Source of the DNA: Pseudomonadota bacterium | Lineage (GTDB): Bacteria; Pseudomonadota; Gammaproteobacteria; Xanthomonadales; Ahniellaceae | Direction of reading: 5' to 3' | Assembly (NCBI GenBank): GCA_022843465.1 | Contig: JALHNO010000011.1 | Location: 111,722-175,721 of the forward strand | DNA length: 64,000 bases | In this document: positions 19,009 to 26,656 of the stretch, piece by piece | Layout of the letters: each line of letters opens with the position of its first letter | Numbering within the stretch: position 1 is the stretch's first letter | The notes under the pieces: generated by a model | The model's database searches: none | What the model was told of the DNA's origin: nothing | What the model saw: the letters and a program-made list of their open reading frames with translations, nothing else | Translations under genes and position numbers: made by a program

Positions 19009-19234
19009 GCCGCGCTGGATTGCTCTGCTCGCTGTGGGCCTGGTCGGCACGCTGATCAGCGGCTGCACCAGCCTGCCCACCGTGCAGCCCTGGGAACGCG
19101 GGCAACTCGCACGCTGGGACATGCAATGGGAACCCGACCCGCTCGAAGCCGCGATGGCCGAGCAGATCTTCTTCAGCAAGGAAGGCACGGCCGGAAAACT
19201 CGGCGCGGCCGGTGGAGGCTGCGGATGCAACTGA
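18998..19234 (+). CDS. DUF4266 lipoprotein with CGC tail
   Basis: A 78-residue lipoprotein of the DUF4266 family. The signal sequence ends in the lipobox ISGC (Cys 23). The short mature chain contains PWERGQLARWDM, then SKEGTAGKLGAAGGGCGCN, the conserved glycine-rich C-x-C C terminus. Function of the family is unknown; it regularly travels with DUF3570 proteins, as here, and with ApbE. The thioredoxin partner upstream and the terminal cysteines suggest redox or metal chemistry at the outer membrane (inference). Confidence 0.9.
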   Translation: MGIRPRWIALLAVGLVGTLISGCTSLPTVQPWERGQLARWDMQWEPDPLEAAMAEQIFFSKEGTAGKLGAAGGGCGCN

Positions 19235-19280
19235 AGCGGTTGCCACCAGGGACCAGGCATTCCCCCATCAGGACCAGCGC

Positions 19281-20522
19281 ATGAGAGATGATCGCAGTGT
19301 CGACCCGAGCGCGCGGCAGGCGCGCGCACCATCACTGCGGCTGATGCTGGGCGCAGCGGCGGCTCTGGGCATTGCCGACGCCGGCATCGCCGCCGAGTCC
19401 AGCGCGCAGGATCCGGCCTCGGCATCGGCGTCGCCATCGCGCGAGACGCGCCTGCGCTACCGTTATTCCGAGTACGACGAGGACGCCGTCGAGGGCCGGA
19501 TCATCGGCAGTGCCGAGCGCTACTTCGTGCGTGCGCATCAGTTCCAGCTCGAACGCGACGTCGGTGCGCAGGCGCGTTTGAATCTCAATGCCACCCAGGA
19601 AATCATGAGCGGCTCGTCGCCCTGGTATGTGCTGCCGGCGAGCAATGGCGAATCGATCCAGGTCATGAGCGGCGCGACCATACGTGATACGCGTCGTGAA
19701 CTGGTCGCCAGCCTCGTCAACGATCCGGATGCGCCGAGCCGGCATACCTGGTCGGCATCGATGTCGACCGAAGATGACTACCGCTCGATCGCGGCGGGCT
19801 ACGAACGCGCACAGGCAATTGGTCCTCAGCTGACCCTCGGCTACGGCTTCAGCTATTCGGACGACCGCATCGACCCCAGTGACGCGATCGAGAACGGGCG
19901 CATCGAACACGCCGACAAGCAGAGCCGCTCGTTGTTCACCAGTCTGTCCTGGGTACTCAGTCGCTCATCGGTGCTGCAGGCGGGCCTGCAGGTTACCGAT
20001 CAGGGCGGCTTCTTGTCCGACCCCTACAAGCTCGTCTTTGTCGACGGCGATATTCTCAGCGATGCCCGCCCCGATCAGCGCCTGCAGAGCGCAGCCCTGC
20101 TCCGCTTCCGTCATGCCCTGCCCGATCTCGACGCCGCCCTGCACCTGGATTATCGCTACGCCGATGACGACTGGTCGATCCAGTCGCACACGTTCGACCT
20201 CGCCTGGTATCAGAGCCTCGGCGATGACTGGCGCCTGGTGCCGAGCCTGCGCTATTACCGGCAGGACGCCGCCGATTTTTACGCACCGTACTTTGCAGAT
20301 GCGCCGGGTCGCTACAGGTCCAGCGACTTCCGACTGTCGGCCTTCGGCGCCTGGTCAGGACGGCTGAACCTGCGCAAGCGCTTCGGCGCCTGGGAGTTCA
20401 GCATCGCGGCCGAGCGCTATCGCAGCAGCGCCGACTACGGGCCAGGTTCCAGCCTGAGCGACGCGCCCGGCCTGGTCAGCTACACCCGCTACAGCGCCGG
20501 TCTCGACTTCGGCTTCGACTGA
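19281..20522 (+). CDS. DUF3570 outer-membrane beta-barrel protein
   Basis: A 413-residue protein of the DUF3570 family. ATG 19281 follows AGGACCAGCGC and precedes a signal peptide (LRLMLGAAAALGIADAGIAA); a GTG at 19212 inside the previous gene is possible but less likely. From about residue 55 the chain alternates aromatic strands typical of a beta-barrel and ends in LDFGFD. Two notable motifs are MSGSSPW (109-115) and MSGATI (129-134). The second resembles the S/T-G-A-T sites that ApbE flavinylates in RnfG/NqrC. Since apbE follows at once (TGA then GTG, no gap), this barrel may be a flavinylated protein; that is inference. Confidence 0.87.
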   Translation: MRDDRSVDPSARQARAPSLRLMLGAAAALGIADAGIAAESSAQDPASASASPSRETRLRYRYSEYDEDAVEGRIIGSAERYFVRAHQFQLERDVGAQARLNLNATQEIMSGSSPWYVLPASNGESIQVMSGATIRDTRRELVASLVNDPDAPSRHTWSASMSTEDDYRSIAAGYERAQAIGPQLTLGYGFSYSDDRIDPSDAIENGRIEHADKQSRSLFTSLSWVLSRSSVLQAGLQVTDQGGFLSDPYKLVFVDGDILSDARPDQRLQSAALLRFRHALPDLDAALHLDYRYADDDWSIQSHTFDLAWYQSLGDDWRLVPSLRYYRQDAADFYAPYFADAPGRYRSSDFRLSAFGAWSGRLNLRKRFGAWEFSIAAERYRSSADYGPGSSLSDAPGLVSYTRYSAGLDFGFD

Positions 20523-21395
20523 GTGCCGTGCTACCAGTACAGCTTCGCCGCCATGGGCTGTCCCTGCGCCCTGCACATTGAATGCACAGGAGTGGACGAG
20601 GCCGATGCCGCGATGGCGCTGAGCCAGGTCGAACTGCAGCGTCTCGACCGCAAGTACTCGCACTATCGCGACGACAGCATCGTCGCCGACATTGCAGCGC
20701 GCGCCGGCAGCACTGAGTGGACGACCATCGACGCGGAAACCGCCGGCCTGCTGGATTTTGCCGAGCTGATGCACGCGCAAAGCGAGGGCCTGTTCGATAT
20801 CAGCAGCGGCGCGCTGACCCGGTTATGGGATTTGCAGGGCGGCATCATTCCGGACAAGTCGGCAATCCAGCAGGCGCTCGCGATGTGCGGCTGGCATCGC
20901 ATCGAATGGGCGCGGCCGCGACTGCGACTGCCGGTGCCCGGCATGCGCCTGGATCTCGGCGGCATCGTCAAGGAATACGCCGCCGATCGCGTCGCCCAGC
21001 TCTGTCGCGACGCCGGCATCCGTCACGGCATGGTCGATCTCGGTGGCGACCTGGCGGTGATCGGGGCGCATGCCGACGCATCACCGTGGCGCATCGGCAT
21101 CCGTCTGCCGGACGATCCCGAGCGCCCGGCAGCGCATATTGATCTCGCCGAAGGCGGGCTGGCGACCAGCGGCGACTACGCACGCTGCATGATTGTCGAT
21201 GGCCGGCGCTACGGCCATATCATCGATCCGCGCACTGGCATGCCGGTAGACAGCTTTGCCAGCGTCAGCGTCAGCGCCGCCAACTGCCTGGTCGCCGGCG
21301 CTGCCGCTACCACCGCCATGCTGCTCGGCAAAGATGCCGGCAGCCAGTGGCTCGACGAACTCGGCCTGCCGCATGTCTGCCTGAGTCGCGATTGA
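20523..21395 (+). CDS. apbE: ApbE-family FAD:protein FMN transferase
   Basis: A 290-residue ApbE protein, which moves FMN from FAD onto Thr/Ser of target proteins. Family motifs are present in order: FAAMGCPC near the N terminus, FDISSGALTRLWDL, LDLGGIVKEYAADR, MVDLGGDL, ATSGDYAR and HIIDPRTGMP. GTG start directly after the DUF3570 stop. Unlike most ApbE proteins it has no signal peptide or lipobox, because the chain enters the fold at residue 6. Either flavin transfer happens in the cytoplasm or the protein is exported some other way. Confidence 0.92.
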   Translation: MPCYQYSFAAMGCPCALHIECTGVDEADAAMALSQVELQRLDRKYSHYRDDSIVADIAARAGSTEWTTIDAETAGLLDFAELMHAQSEGLFDISSGALTRLWDLQGGIIPDKSAIQQALAMCGWHRIEWARPRLRLPVPGMRLDLGGIVKEYAADRVAQLCRDAGIRHGMVDLGGDLAVIGAHADASPWRIGIRLPDDPERPAAHIDLAEGGLATSGDYARCMIVDGRRYGHIIDPRTGMPVDSFASVSVSAANCLVAGAAATTAMLLGKDAGSQWLDELGLPHVCLSRD

Positions 21396-21402
21396 ATCGA
21401 GT

Positions 21403-21605
21403 ATTTGTAGGAGCGCCGAAGCGGCGCGACCGCGCACTACGCCACCACCACGGTCGGCCCGCTTCGGGCCTCCCACGTAGGAGCGCCGAAGCGGCGCGAC
21501 CGCGGATTCAATCATCTCCACAGTCGGCCCGCCTCAGGCCTCCCACCAAAACCACACTGCGGATCTTCCCTGCAGGAGCGCCGAAGCGGCGCGACCGCGG
21601 ACTTG
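21403..21605. repeat. Three-copy cluster of GCGCCG-AA-GCGGCGC palindromes
   Basis: Palindromes at about 21408, 21478 and 21573 are headed by GTAGGA or CAGGA and share the sequence of the 0-0.83 kb array, including its minus-strand partner (CGGCCCGC..CGGGCCTCCCAC). They separate apbE from the convergent msrB gene. Confidence 0.9.
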
Positions 21606-21627
21606 ATTGTCAGCGCGGACTCGAAGC

Positions 21628-22023
21628 CTATTCCGCCACAAAATCCAGCGACGCGGAATTGATGCAATAGCGCAGACCGGTCGGCTTCGGGCCATCCTCG
21701 AACACATGACCCAGATGGGCATCGCAGCGACCACACTTCACCTCAACCCGACGCATGCCGTGGGTCTCGTCAAAATGTTCGGTGACCGCCTTCTTCTCGA
21801 TCGGCTGGAAATAACTCGGCCAGCCGCTGCCGGAATCGAACTTGGCATCCGATCCGAACAACTCGTTGCGACAACAGGCACAGACATAGCGCCCGGCCGC
21901 ATGATGATCCCAGTAGCGGCCGGTGAACGGTCGCTCGGTATCCGAGCAGCGGCACACCGCGTACTGCATCGGCGTCAACTCGGCACGCCATTCCTCATCC
22001 GTCTTGCAGACCTTCTCATTCAT
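21628..22023 (-). CDS. msrB: Peptide-methionine (R)-S-oxide reductase
   Basis: A 131-residue MsrB, which reduces methionine-R-sulfoxide in proteins. It has the structural zinc pairs C48-x2-C51 and C97-x2-C100, the WPSYFQPI substrate motif (68-75) and catalytic C120 in [11 protein letters not shown]. The start at 22023 ([12 protein letters not shown]) is the family start; five further codons upstream are less likely. No signal peptide, so cytosolic. Convergent with apbE. Confidence 0.95.
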   Translation of the reverse strand: MNEKVCKTDEEWRAELTPMQYAVCRCSDTERPFTGRYWDHHAAGRYVCACCRNELFGSDAKFDSGSGWPSYFQPIEKKAVTEHFDETHGMRRVEVKCGRCDAHLGHVFEDGPKPTGLRYCINSASLDFVAE

Positions 22024-22137
22024 CGAACCTGCTCCCATTCACGATCGCTCCCGCCGACCACATGAAGTGCCGACTCCGCGACGATCACAAGGACCGGGAC
22101 AAAAGGCAAACGCTTTCCGCCCCGTTCCAGCACCCCG

Positions 22138-22192
22138 TTCAGCCACCAACACTTGCAACCCACCACTTCGCCCCCGTACCGATGCCATCTGA
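22138..22192 (+). promoter_or_regulatory. Decayed duplicate of the ssrA promoter
   Basis: These 55 bases match 23258-23312 without gaps except for eight differences, all transitions. The -35 TTGTAA reads TTGCAA here and the -10 TATACT reads CGTACC, so it is probably inactive. Weaker similarity continues about 25 bases upstream (GCTTTCCG). No ssrA sequence follows. Confidence 0.8.
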
Positions 22193-22254
22193 GGACCTGA
22201 TTGGTAGCAAACCTCATCACGTCTCCGTTCCCTGCCTTTCCGAGCGTGCGATCG

Positions 22255-23125
22255 GGTCGTGCTGTGCTGACGCATGGAGGGCCGCGCTCCCGCGCGGCCG
22301 CTCTGGCTTCCTTTGCGACATTGCAGCGCCGCCCTGATCCCTCGCTTCTGATCAGACCCCGATGGATTCTCACCCATTGCCTGCCGGTAGCCCGCAGGCG
22401 TCGCAGGAGCGACGCCCTCCACTCGCCGTGTTCGATGCCGCAAGTCCAGCGGCTGCCTCGGCTCGTGCCGTGCTGACACATGGAGGGCCGCGCTCCCGCG
22501 CGGCCGCTCTGGCTGCTCTTGCTGACACATGGAGGGCCGCGCTCCCGCGCGGCCGCTCTGGCTTCTTCTGCGACATTGCAGCGCCGCCCCCATCCCTCGC
22601 TTCTGACCAGACCGCGATGGACGCTCGCTCATCGCCTGCCGGTAGCCCGCAGGCGTCGCAGGAGCGACGCCCTCCATTCGCCGTGTTCGATGCCGCAAGT
22701 CCGGCGGCTGCCTCGGCTCGTGCCGTGCTGACACATGGAGGGCCGCGCTCCCGCGCGGCCGCTCTGGCTGCTTTTACACGTTGCAGCGCCGCCCTGATCC
22801 CTCGCTTCTGATCAGACCCCGATGGATTCTCGCTCAATGCCTGCCGGTAGCCCGCAGGCGTCGCAGGAGCGACGCCCTCCATTCGCCGTGTTCGATGCCG
22901 CAAGTCCGGCGGCTACCTCGGCTCGTGCCGTGCTGACGCATGGAGGGCCGCGCTCCCGCGCGGCCGCTCTGGCTTCTTGTACAACTTTGCAGCGCCGCCC
23001 CGATCCCTCGCTTCTGACCAGACCGCGATGGACGCTCGCTCATCGCCTGCCGGTAGCCCGCAGGCGTCGCAGGAGCGACGCCCTCCATTCGCCGTGTTCG
23101 ATGCCGCAAGTTCGCCGGCTGCTGA
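22255..23125. repeat. Palindrome array between msrB and ssrA
   Basis: Units of about 200-240 bp alternate a GGAGGGCCGCGC-TCCC-GCGCGGCC palindrome (near 22275, 22484, 22531, 22736, 22941) with a second palindrome GGCGTCGC-AGGA-GCGACGCC on the other strand (near 22398, 22645, 22856, 23064). The linker CCCTCGCTTCTGA and the sequence CGTGTTCGATGCCGCAAGT repeat with each unit. No gene is supported from 22193 to 23257. Confidence 0.93.
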
Positions 23126-23272
23126 GGCTCGGTACAAATGATGGCCCTCGGCATCGCCGAGAGTGAGCGCCAGGCATGGCGCGAATCATTCCCGCCACCA
23201 CAATCGCGCGCACGCGCGGCTCCGCGCTTGCTTTCCGTCGACGCGCGATCGACGTCATTCAGCCACCAGCGC

Positions 23273-23300
23273 TTGTAACCCACCACTTCGCCCCTATACT
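23273..23300 (+). promoter_or_regulatory. ssrA sigma-70 promoter
   Basis: TTGTAA (23273-23278), a 16-bp spacer and TATACT (23295-23300). Transcription would start near 23307, about 20 bases ahead of the mature 5' end of tmRNA. Confidence 0.75.
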
Positions 23301-23328
23301 GGTGTCATCTAGCAGCAACAGTTCAACC

Positions 23329-23677
23329 GGGGGCGATCGGCTTCGACGGGGGACTCGAAATTGCTGGGTGCATGCCGAGGGGGCGACTTTCCTCGTTAAT
23401 CCAGTAGCAAAACTTTAGTTGCCAACGACGACAACTACGCACTGGCCGCTTAAGGCCTAAGCCCCGACCGAGCTTGTACTGGTGTTCGCGAAGGTTGGGT
23501 CATTATCACCAGGTAAGCGCTGCGTGTGTCTGGGTCGCAGCGACGAAAATCTACAGACTGGTGGCAGGGTAAGCGCGCGTCTCGGCATCCCCGTTACGAG
23601 AACAAAGAGACGATAAGCATGTAGTACCTGGGACGTAGAGCTTTCGGACGCGGGTTCGATTCCCGCCGCCTCCACCA
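23329..23677 (+). ncRNA. ssrA: tmRNA (transfer-messenger RNA)
   Basis: A complete one-piece tmRNA of about 349 nt. The 5' end GGGGGCG pairs with CGCCTCC ahead of the encoded CCA at 23675-23677, with one G-T pair. The 5' domain has the conserved CTTCGACGGG, and the T arm reads GGGTTCGATTCCC. The tag reading frame resumes at GCC 23421 and encodes ANDDNYALAA, stopping at TAA 23451-23453. It rescues stalled ribosomes with SmpB (not in this window). The minus strand has an open frame that is not a gene. Confidence 0.97.
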
Positions 23678-23683
23678 TCCGAA

Positions 23684-23716
23684 CAAAAAGGCCACCTCCG
23701 GGTGGTCTTTTTGTTG
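23684..23716 (+). terminator. Rho-independent terminator of ssrA
   Basis: AAAAAGGCCACC-TCCG-GGTGGTCTTTTT forms a stem with a run of T at the 3' side, seven bases after the CCA end. Confidence 0.9.
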
Positions 23717-23870
23717 GTGCCTGGTAGAGGCGACTGGGCTGAGGAGCAAAGCGTGCGCGTAGCACCGCGCGGCTGAGTCAGGCCAATCGGGCCTTCGCCG
23801 TTTGGTCCATTGAGCTTCGCTCACTGTTCGCTCCGGCATCCTGGCTCCGCAGACACTGACTGCTTCGGCC

Positions 23871-25019
23871 TCAGTCGCCGGCCGGAACCACCAGGCGCCA
23901 TTTTGCGGTGGATCCGGTGGCGGCGGCCGTGGTGCCCTGCAGCGGCTCCAGGCCGTCCTTGAAGATGTATCCGGCCGCGTCCTTCCACAGAAAGCCGAGA
24001 TCGAAGGGTCCGCCGTACGCGAACTCGGCCTTGCGGGTTCCGCCGATGCCGTAGCCGCCACCATCGCCATTGCTGGCATCGAGGATCAGTCTGACCGGGC
24101 GATTGCCGGCATCGAGATTCGCCGGCAGATCGGGATCGACGAAATCGACGCCGGGTACAAAGTTGGCCCGGGTGATGTTGGCGCTCGCCTGCAAGGGTTC
24201 GAACACATCCATGTAACCGAGGGCATAGATGTACTCGGGCTCGTCGATCTTGTAGGCCAGGGTGGAAAGCAGGATGGTGTCGCCCTGCTGGAAGGGCTGG
24301 ATCGGATCGGTGGGTGTTTCATCATTGAAGAGCACGGCCGCATCGATGGCGTCGCCGCTGCTGTCGGTGACGAAGGCCATCTGGATCTCGTCAAAACGGA
24401 TATCGTTCTCCTCTACCCCGCGCGTGGTGTAATCGGCACCGAACTCCTGATAGCGCAGGTAGGGCACCAGATTCAGCGTGCAACCGGCGCCGACGACGCA
24501 GGTGTCCCGCACATCGGGCGAATCGTAGAAGTAGTCCGCTGCGTCCGGCACGTAGTCTTCGGCCAACTCCAGTGCCTGCAGCAAGCGTGGCAGGCCATCA
24601 CCGACATCCAGCCAGTACACCGAACGATCCCATCCGGATACCGCATAGCGATTGCCGCCCAGTGGCTGGGTCGGAAAGCCGCGCAACAGGATGTTCATCT
24701 GACCCAGCACCGGCAGCGTATACGGAATCGAGAAGTAACCATCGACGTCCTCCCAGCTGCCCTCGATCTCGCCGACGAAGACGCTGGTACTGCTCAGTGT
24801 CGCAGCAGGCGTCCGCACGCGGGTGTGGCGATCATGGATCCTCTGGAAATGATCCAGCGCTGCCGAGGGCTGGCCACGGCCGGGCAATGCCAGCGGACGA
24901 GCGGGTCCACCCGAGCCACAGTTGTAGCAGCAGATCGGCTGGGCCAGGGTCGTTGGCGCAGCGGCGGCCAGGGTCAAGCCGAGGGCGCCCAGCAGAGGCA
25001 GAGGTTTCGGTAGCGACAT
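23871..25019 (-). CDS. Exported protein of unknown function
   Basis: I do not recognise this 382-residue protein. ATG 25019 follows a good ribosome site (AAAGGAGAACGTGAC) and starts a signal peptide (MSLPKPLPLLGALGLTLAAA), with mature chain beginning near QPICCYNCGSGG, a cysteine cluster. The middle is acidic and beta-rich with two further cysteines (DTCVVGAGC) that may pair. IFKDGLEP lies 35 residues from the C terminus and resembles the GFE tail of other exported proteins here. It lies 14 bp downstream of the Lnt-like gene and is probably co-transcribed with it. Confidence 0.75.
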   Translation of the reverse strand: MSLPKPLPLLGALGLTLAAAAPTTLAQPICCYNCGSGGPARPLALPGRGQPSAALDHFQRIHDRHTRVRTPAATLSSTSVFVGEIEGSWEDVDGYFSIPYTLPVLGQMNILLRGFPTQPLGGNRYAVSGWDRSVYWLDVGDGLPRLLQALELAEDYVPDAADYFYDSPDVRDTCVVGAGCTLNLVPYLRYQEFGADYTTRGVEENDIRFDEIQMAFVTDSSGDAIDAAVLFNDETPTDPIQPFQQGDTILLSTLAYKIDEPEYIYALGYMDVFEPLQASANITRANFVPGVDFVDPDLPANLDAGNRPVRLILDASNGDGGGYGIGGTRKAEFAYGGPFDLGFLWKDAAGYIFKDGLEPLQGTTAAATGSTAKWRLVVPAGD

Positions 25020-25033
25020 GTCACGTTCTCCTT

Positions 25034-26590
25034 TCAGTATCGTGTTGGGGCAGCTTGCGGCGATCCCGCAGTTCCGGTGACCGGGTCGCTGGCGCGCCGC
25101 CGGATGATCAGGGTGAGCAACAGCATCAGCGTCGCCGGCAATGCGGCGGCGACTGGCGACAGCCAGGCGTACACGGTCGGCGCAGCGGCCGGTGACCACA
25201 GATCCACGCACTCGGCGTGGCGCCCGAAGCGTGCGCTCACGGTGCGCTCGCGACCGCTGGCATCGATCCATCCCACCGGCGCCCGATTGGCGGCACGCAG
25301 GATCGGCATGCCGAACTCGACCGCGCGCAATCGCGCCATCGCCTGATCCCATACATCGATCGGATGGCGCGCGAATGGCGTGAAGCTGGCCATGTGGACG
25401 ATGATGTTGCCGCCCGCCAGCGCGGCCTTGCGCAGGTGCGCGCGCGCATGCAGTTCGTAGCACAGGGTCGGGATCAGCCGGCGCTGCGGATCGAGCACAA
25501 ACACCGTGCCGGCAGCGCCCGGAGCCGCCAGTCCCTCGCCGCTCAGCGGCTGTTCGTAATAGGGCACCAGGCTGGACTTGCCATGCCATTGCACGCGCGC
25601 ACTGCCCGGCCGCAGAAACTCGGCCGATACCTGGACCTGCGCGCCGGCCGGGCGAAAACACTGCATCAGCAAGGGCAGACCCAGCTGCTCGGCAATATCC
25701 GGACCGCGCGCGCAAGTGGGTCTGCTGTCGGCGATCGCCAGCGGCGTCTCCGGCCACACCACCAGTTCGCACTGCGGCGCGCGCGCCAGCGCATCACGAC
25801 TGAGCTCCAGCGCCGACATCGGCGGACCCGGGCGGTCGCGTGTCAGCGAAACCGGGGATACCATCATCGGCAGGTCCAGTTGCAGGGGCAGCGCCGACAG
25901 GCGCACGCCAGTCTCGGCCGCTTCTGCCCGATCCATCGCAGCCATCCGCCAGCTGCCGAACAGATGCACGACCAGCAGGGTCGCGCTGACTGCCAGCGCT
26001 GGCCGCAGGCGTTGTGACAAAGGCAAGCGCGTGTTCCAGATGCCGGCCAGCAGCGCGCTTGGCCACAGCAGCATCGTCAACAGCAAGGGCTCGCCGCCCC
26101 AGGCGGCCAGCTGCAGCATGCTCGGCCAGGTCACCAGGCCGACCGCCGGCGTATACGGAAATGGCGCCCAGCAAAGGCAAATCAGACTCGCCAGCAGCGC
26201 CGCCTGACGCAGCGCATTCAGGCTGGGACCCAGTGGCCAGCGTCGACGCAGCAGCACATCAATACCGGCGAACAAGGCGAACGGCACGGCATAGGTCAGA
26301 AAGAAAGCCAGCGTGGTCAGAAACTGCAGATGCTCGGCGGTGCCCGCAGCGACGACCGCGGCAGCGAACGTCGGCCACTGCAACGGAATCACCCAGGCCA
26401 GTCCCATCAGCAGTCCGCAAACCATCGCTGCGGGTGTGCGCAGAGCCGGCAAGGCCGCCAGCCAGGGCGCAAACGCCAGCCAGATCAGCCAGGGCAGCGC
26501 CGGCCCGCCCTGCGCCGCTGCGTAGACGGCCAGACCAGAGAGCGCGATGGCCGCGAAGGTGCGGCAGAGGGACAGCAGCAATGCAGGCAT
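25034..26590 (-). CDS. Apolipoprotein N-acyltransferase-like membrane protein
   Basis: A 518-residue member of the Lnt (nitrilase/CN-hydrolase) family. Five or six membrane helices fill residues 1-215. A periplasmic CN-hydrolase domain has the Glu-Lys-Cys triad: E in VVWPET, K in GKSSLVPYYE, C in TLCYELH. A last helix lies at about 470-490 (LPATLMLLLTLIIRRR). Typical Lnt has an NDAWF-type sequence after the active site; here it is VHMASFTPFARHP, so this is a divergent paralogue and may not be the housekeeping enzyme. Likely reaction: N-acylation of an alpha-amino group on a lipoprotein or similar acceptor. Confidence 0.82.
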   Translation of the reverse strand: MPALLLSLCRTFAAIALSGLAVYAAAQGGPALPWLIWLAFAPWLAALPALRTPAAMVCGLLMGLAWVIPLQWPTFAAAVVAAGTAEHLQFLTTLAFFLTYAVPFALFAGIDVLLRRRWPLGPSLNALRQAALLASLICLCWAPFPYTPAVGLVTWPSMLQLAAWGGEPLLLTMLLWPSALLAGIWNTRLPLSQRLRPALAVSATLLVVHLFGSWRMAAMDRAEAAETGVRLSALPLQLDLPMMVSPVSLTRDRPGPPMSALELSRDALARAPQCELVVWPETPLAIADSRPTCARGPDIAEQLGLPLLMQCFRPAGAQVQVSAEFLRPGSARVQWHGKSSLVPYYEQPLSGEGLAAPGAAGTVFVLDPQRRLIPTLCYELHARAHLRKAALAGGNIIVHMASFTPFARHPIDVWDQAMARLRAVEFGMPILRAANRAPVGWIDASGRERTVSARFGRHAECVDLWSPAAAPTVYAWLSPVAAALPATLMLLLTLIIRRRASDPVTGTAGSPQAAPTRY

Positions 26591-26607
26591 TCGAAGGGAA
26601 ACCGTGG

Positions 26608-26628
26608 CAACAGGAGGATCACCTGTTG
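26608..26628. other. Perfect 7-bp hairpin between kinase and Lnt-like genes
   Basis: CAACAGG-AGGATCA-CCTGTTG has seven-base arms and a seven-base loop, and lies 18 bp upstream of the Lnt-like start and 28 bp past the kinase stop. There is no T run, so a transcript-processing or translation-control hairpin is as likely as an attenuator. Confidence 0.45.
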
Positions 26629-26656
26629 AGGTTTACGGAATGCCGCGCATGTTTTA

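Noticed and set aside
23594-24079. Minus-strand frame over ssrA with WWRRRESNPRP
   Set aside because: This peptide is the well-known spurious translation of the tmRNA 3' end.
25034-26590. Naming the Lnt-like gene as housekeeping lnt
   Set aside because: The loop after the active-site cysteine diverges from the conserved Lnt sequence and the usual neighbours (ybeX/corC) are absent.
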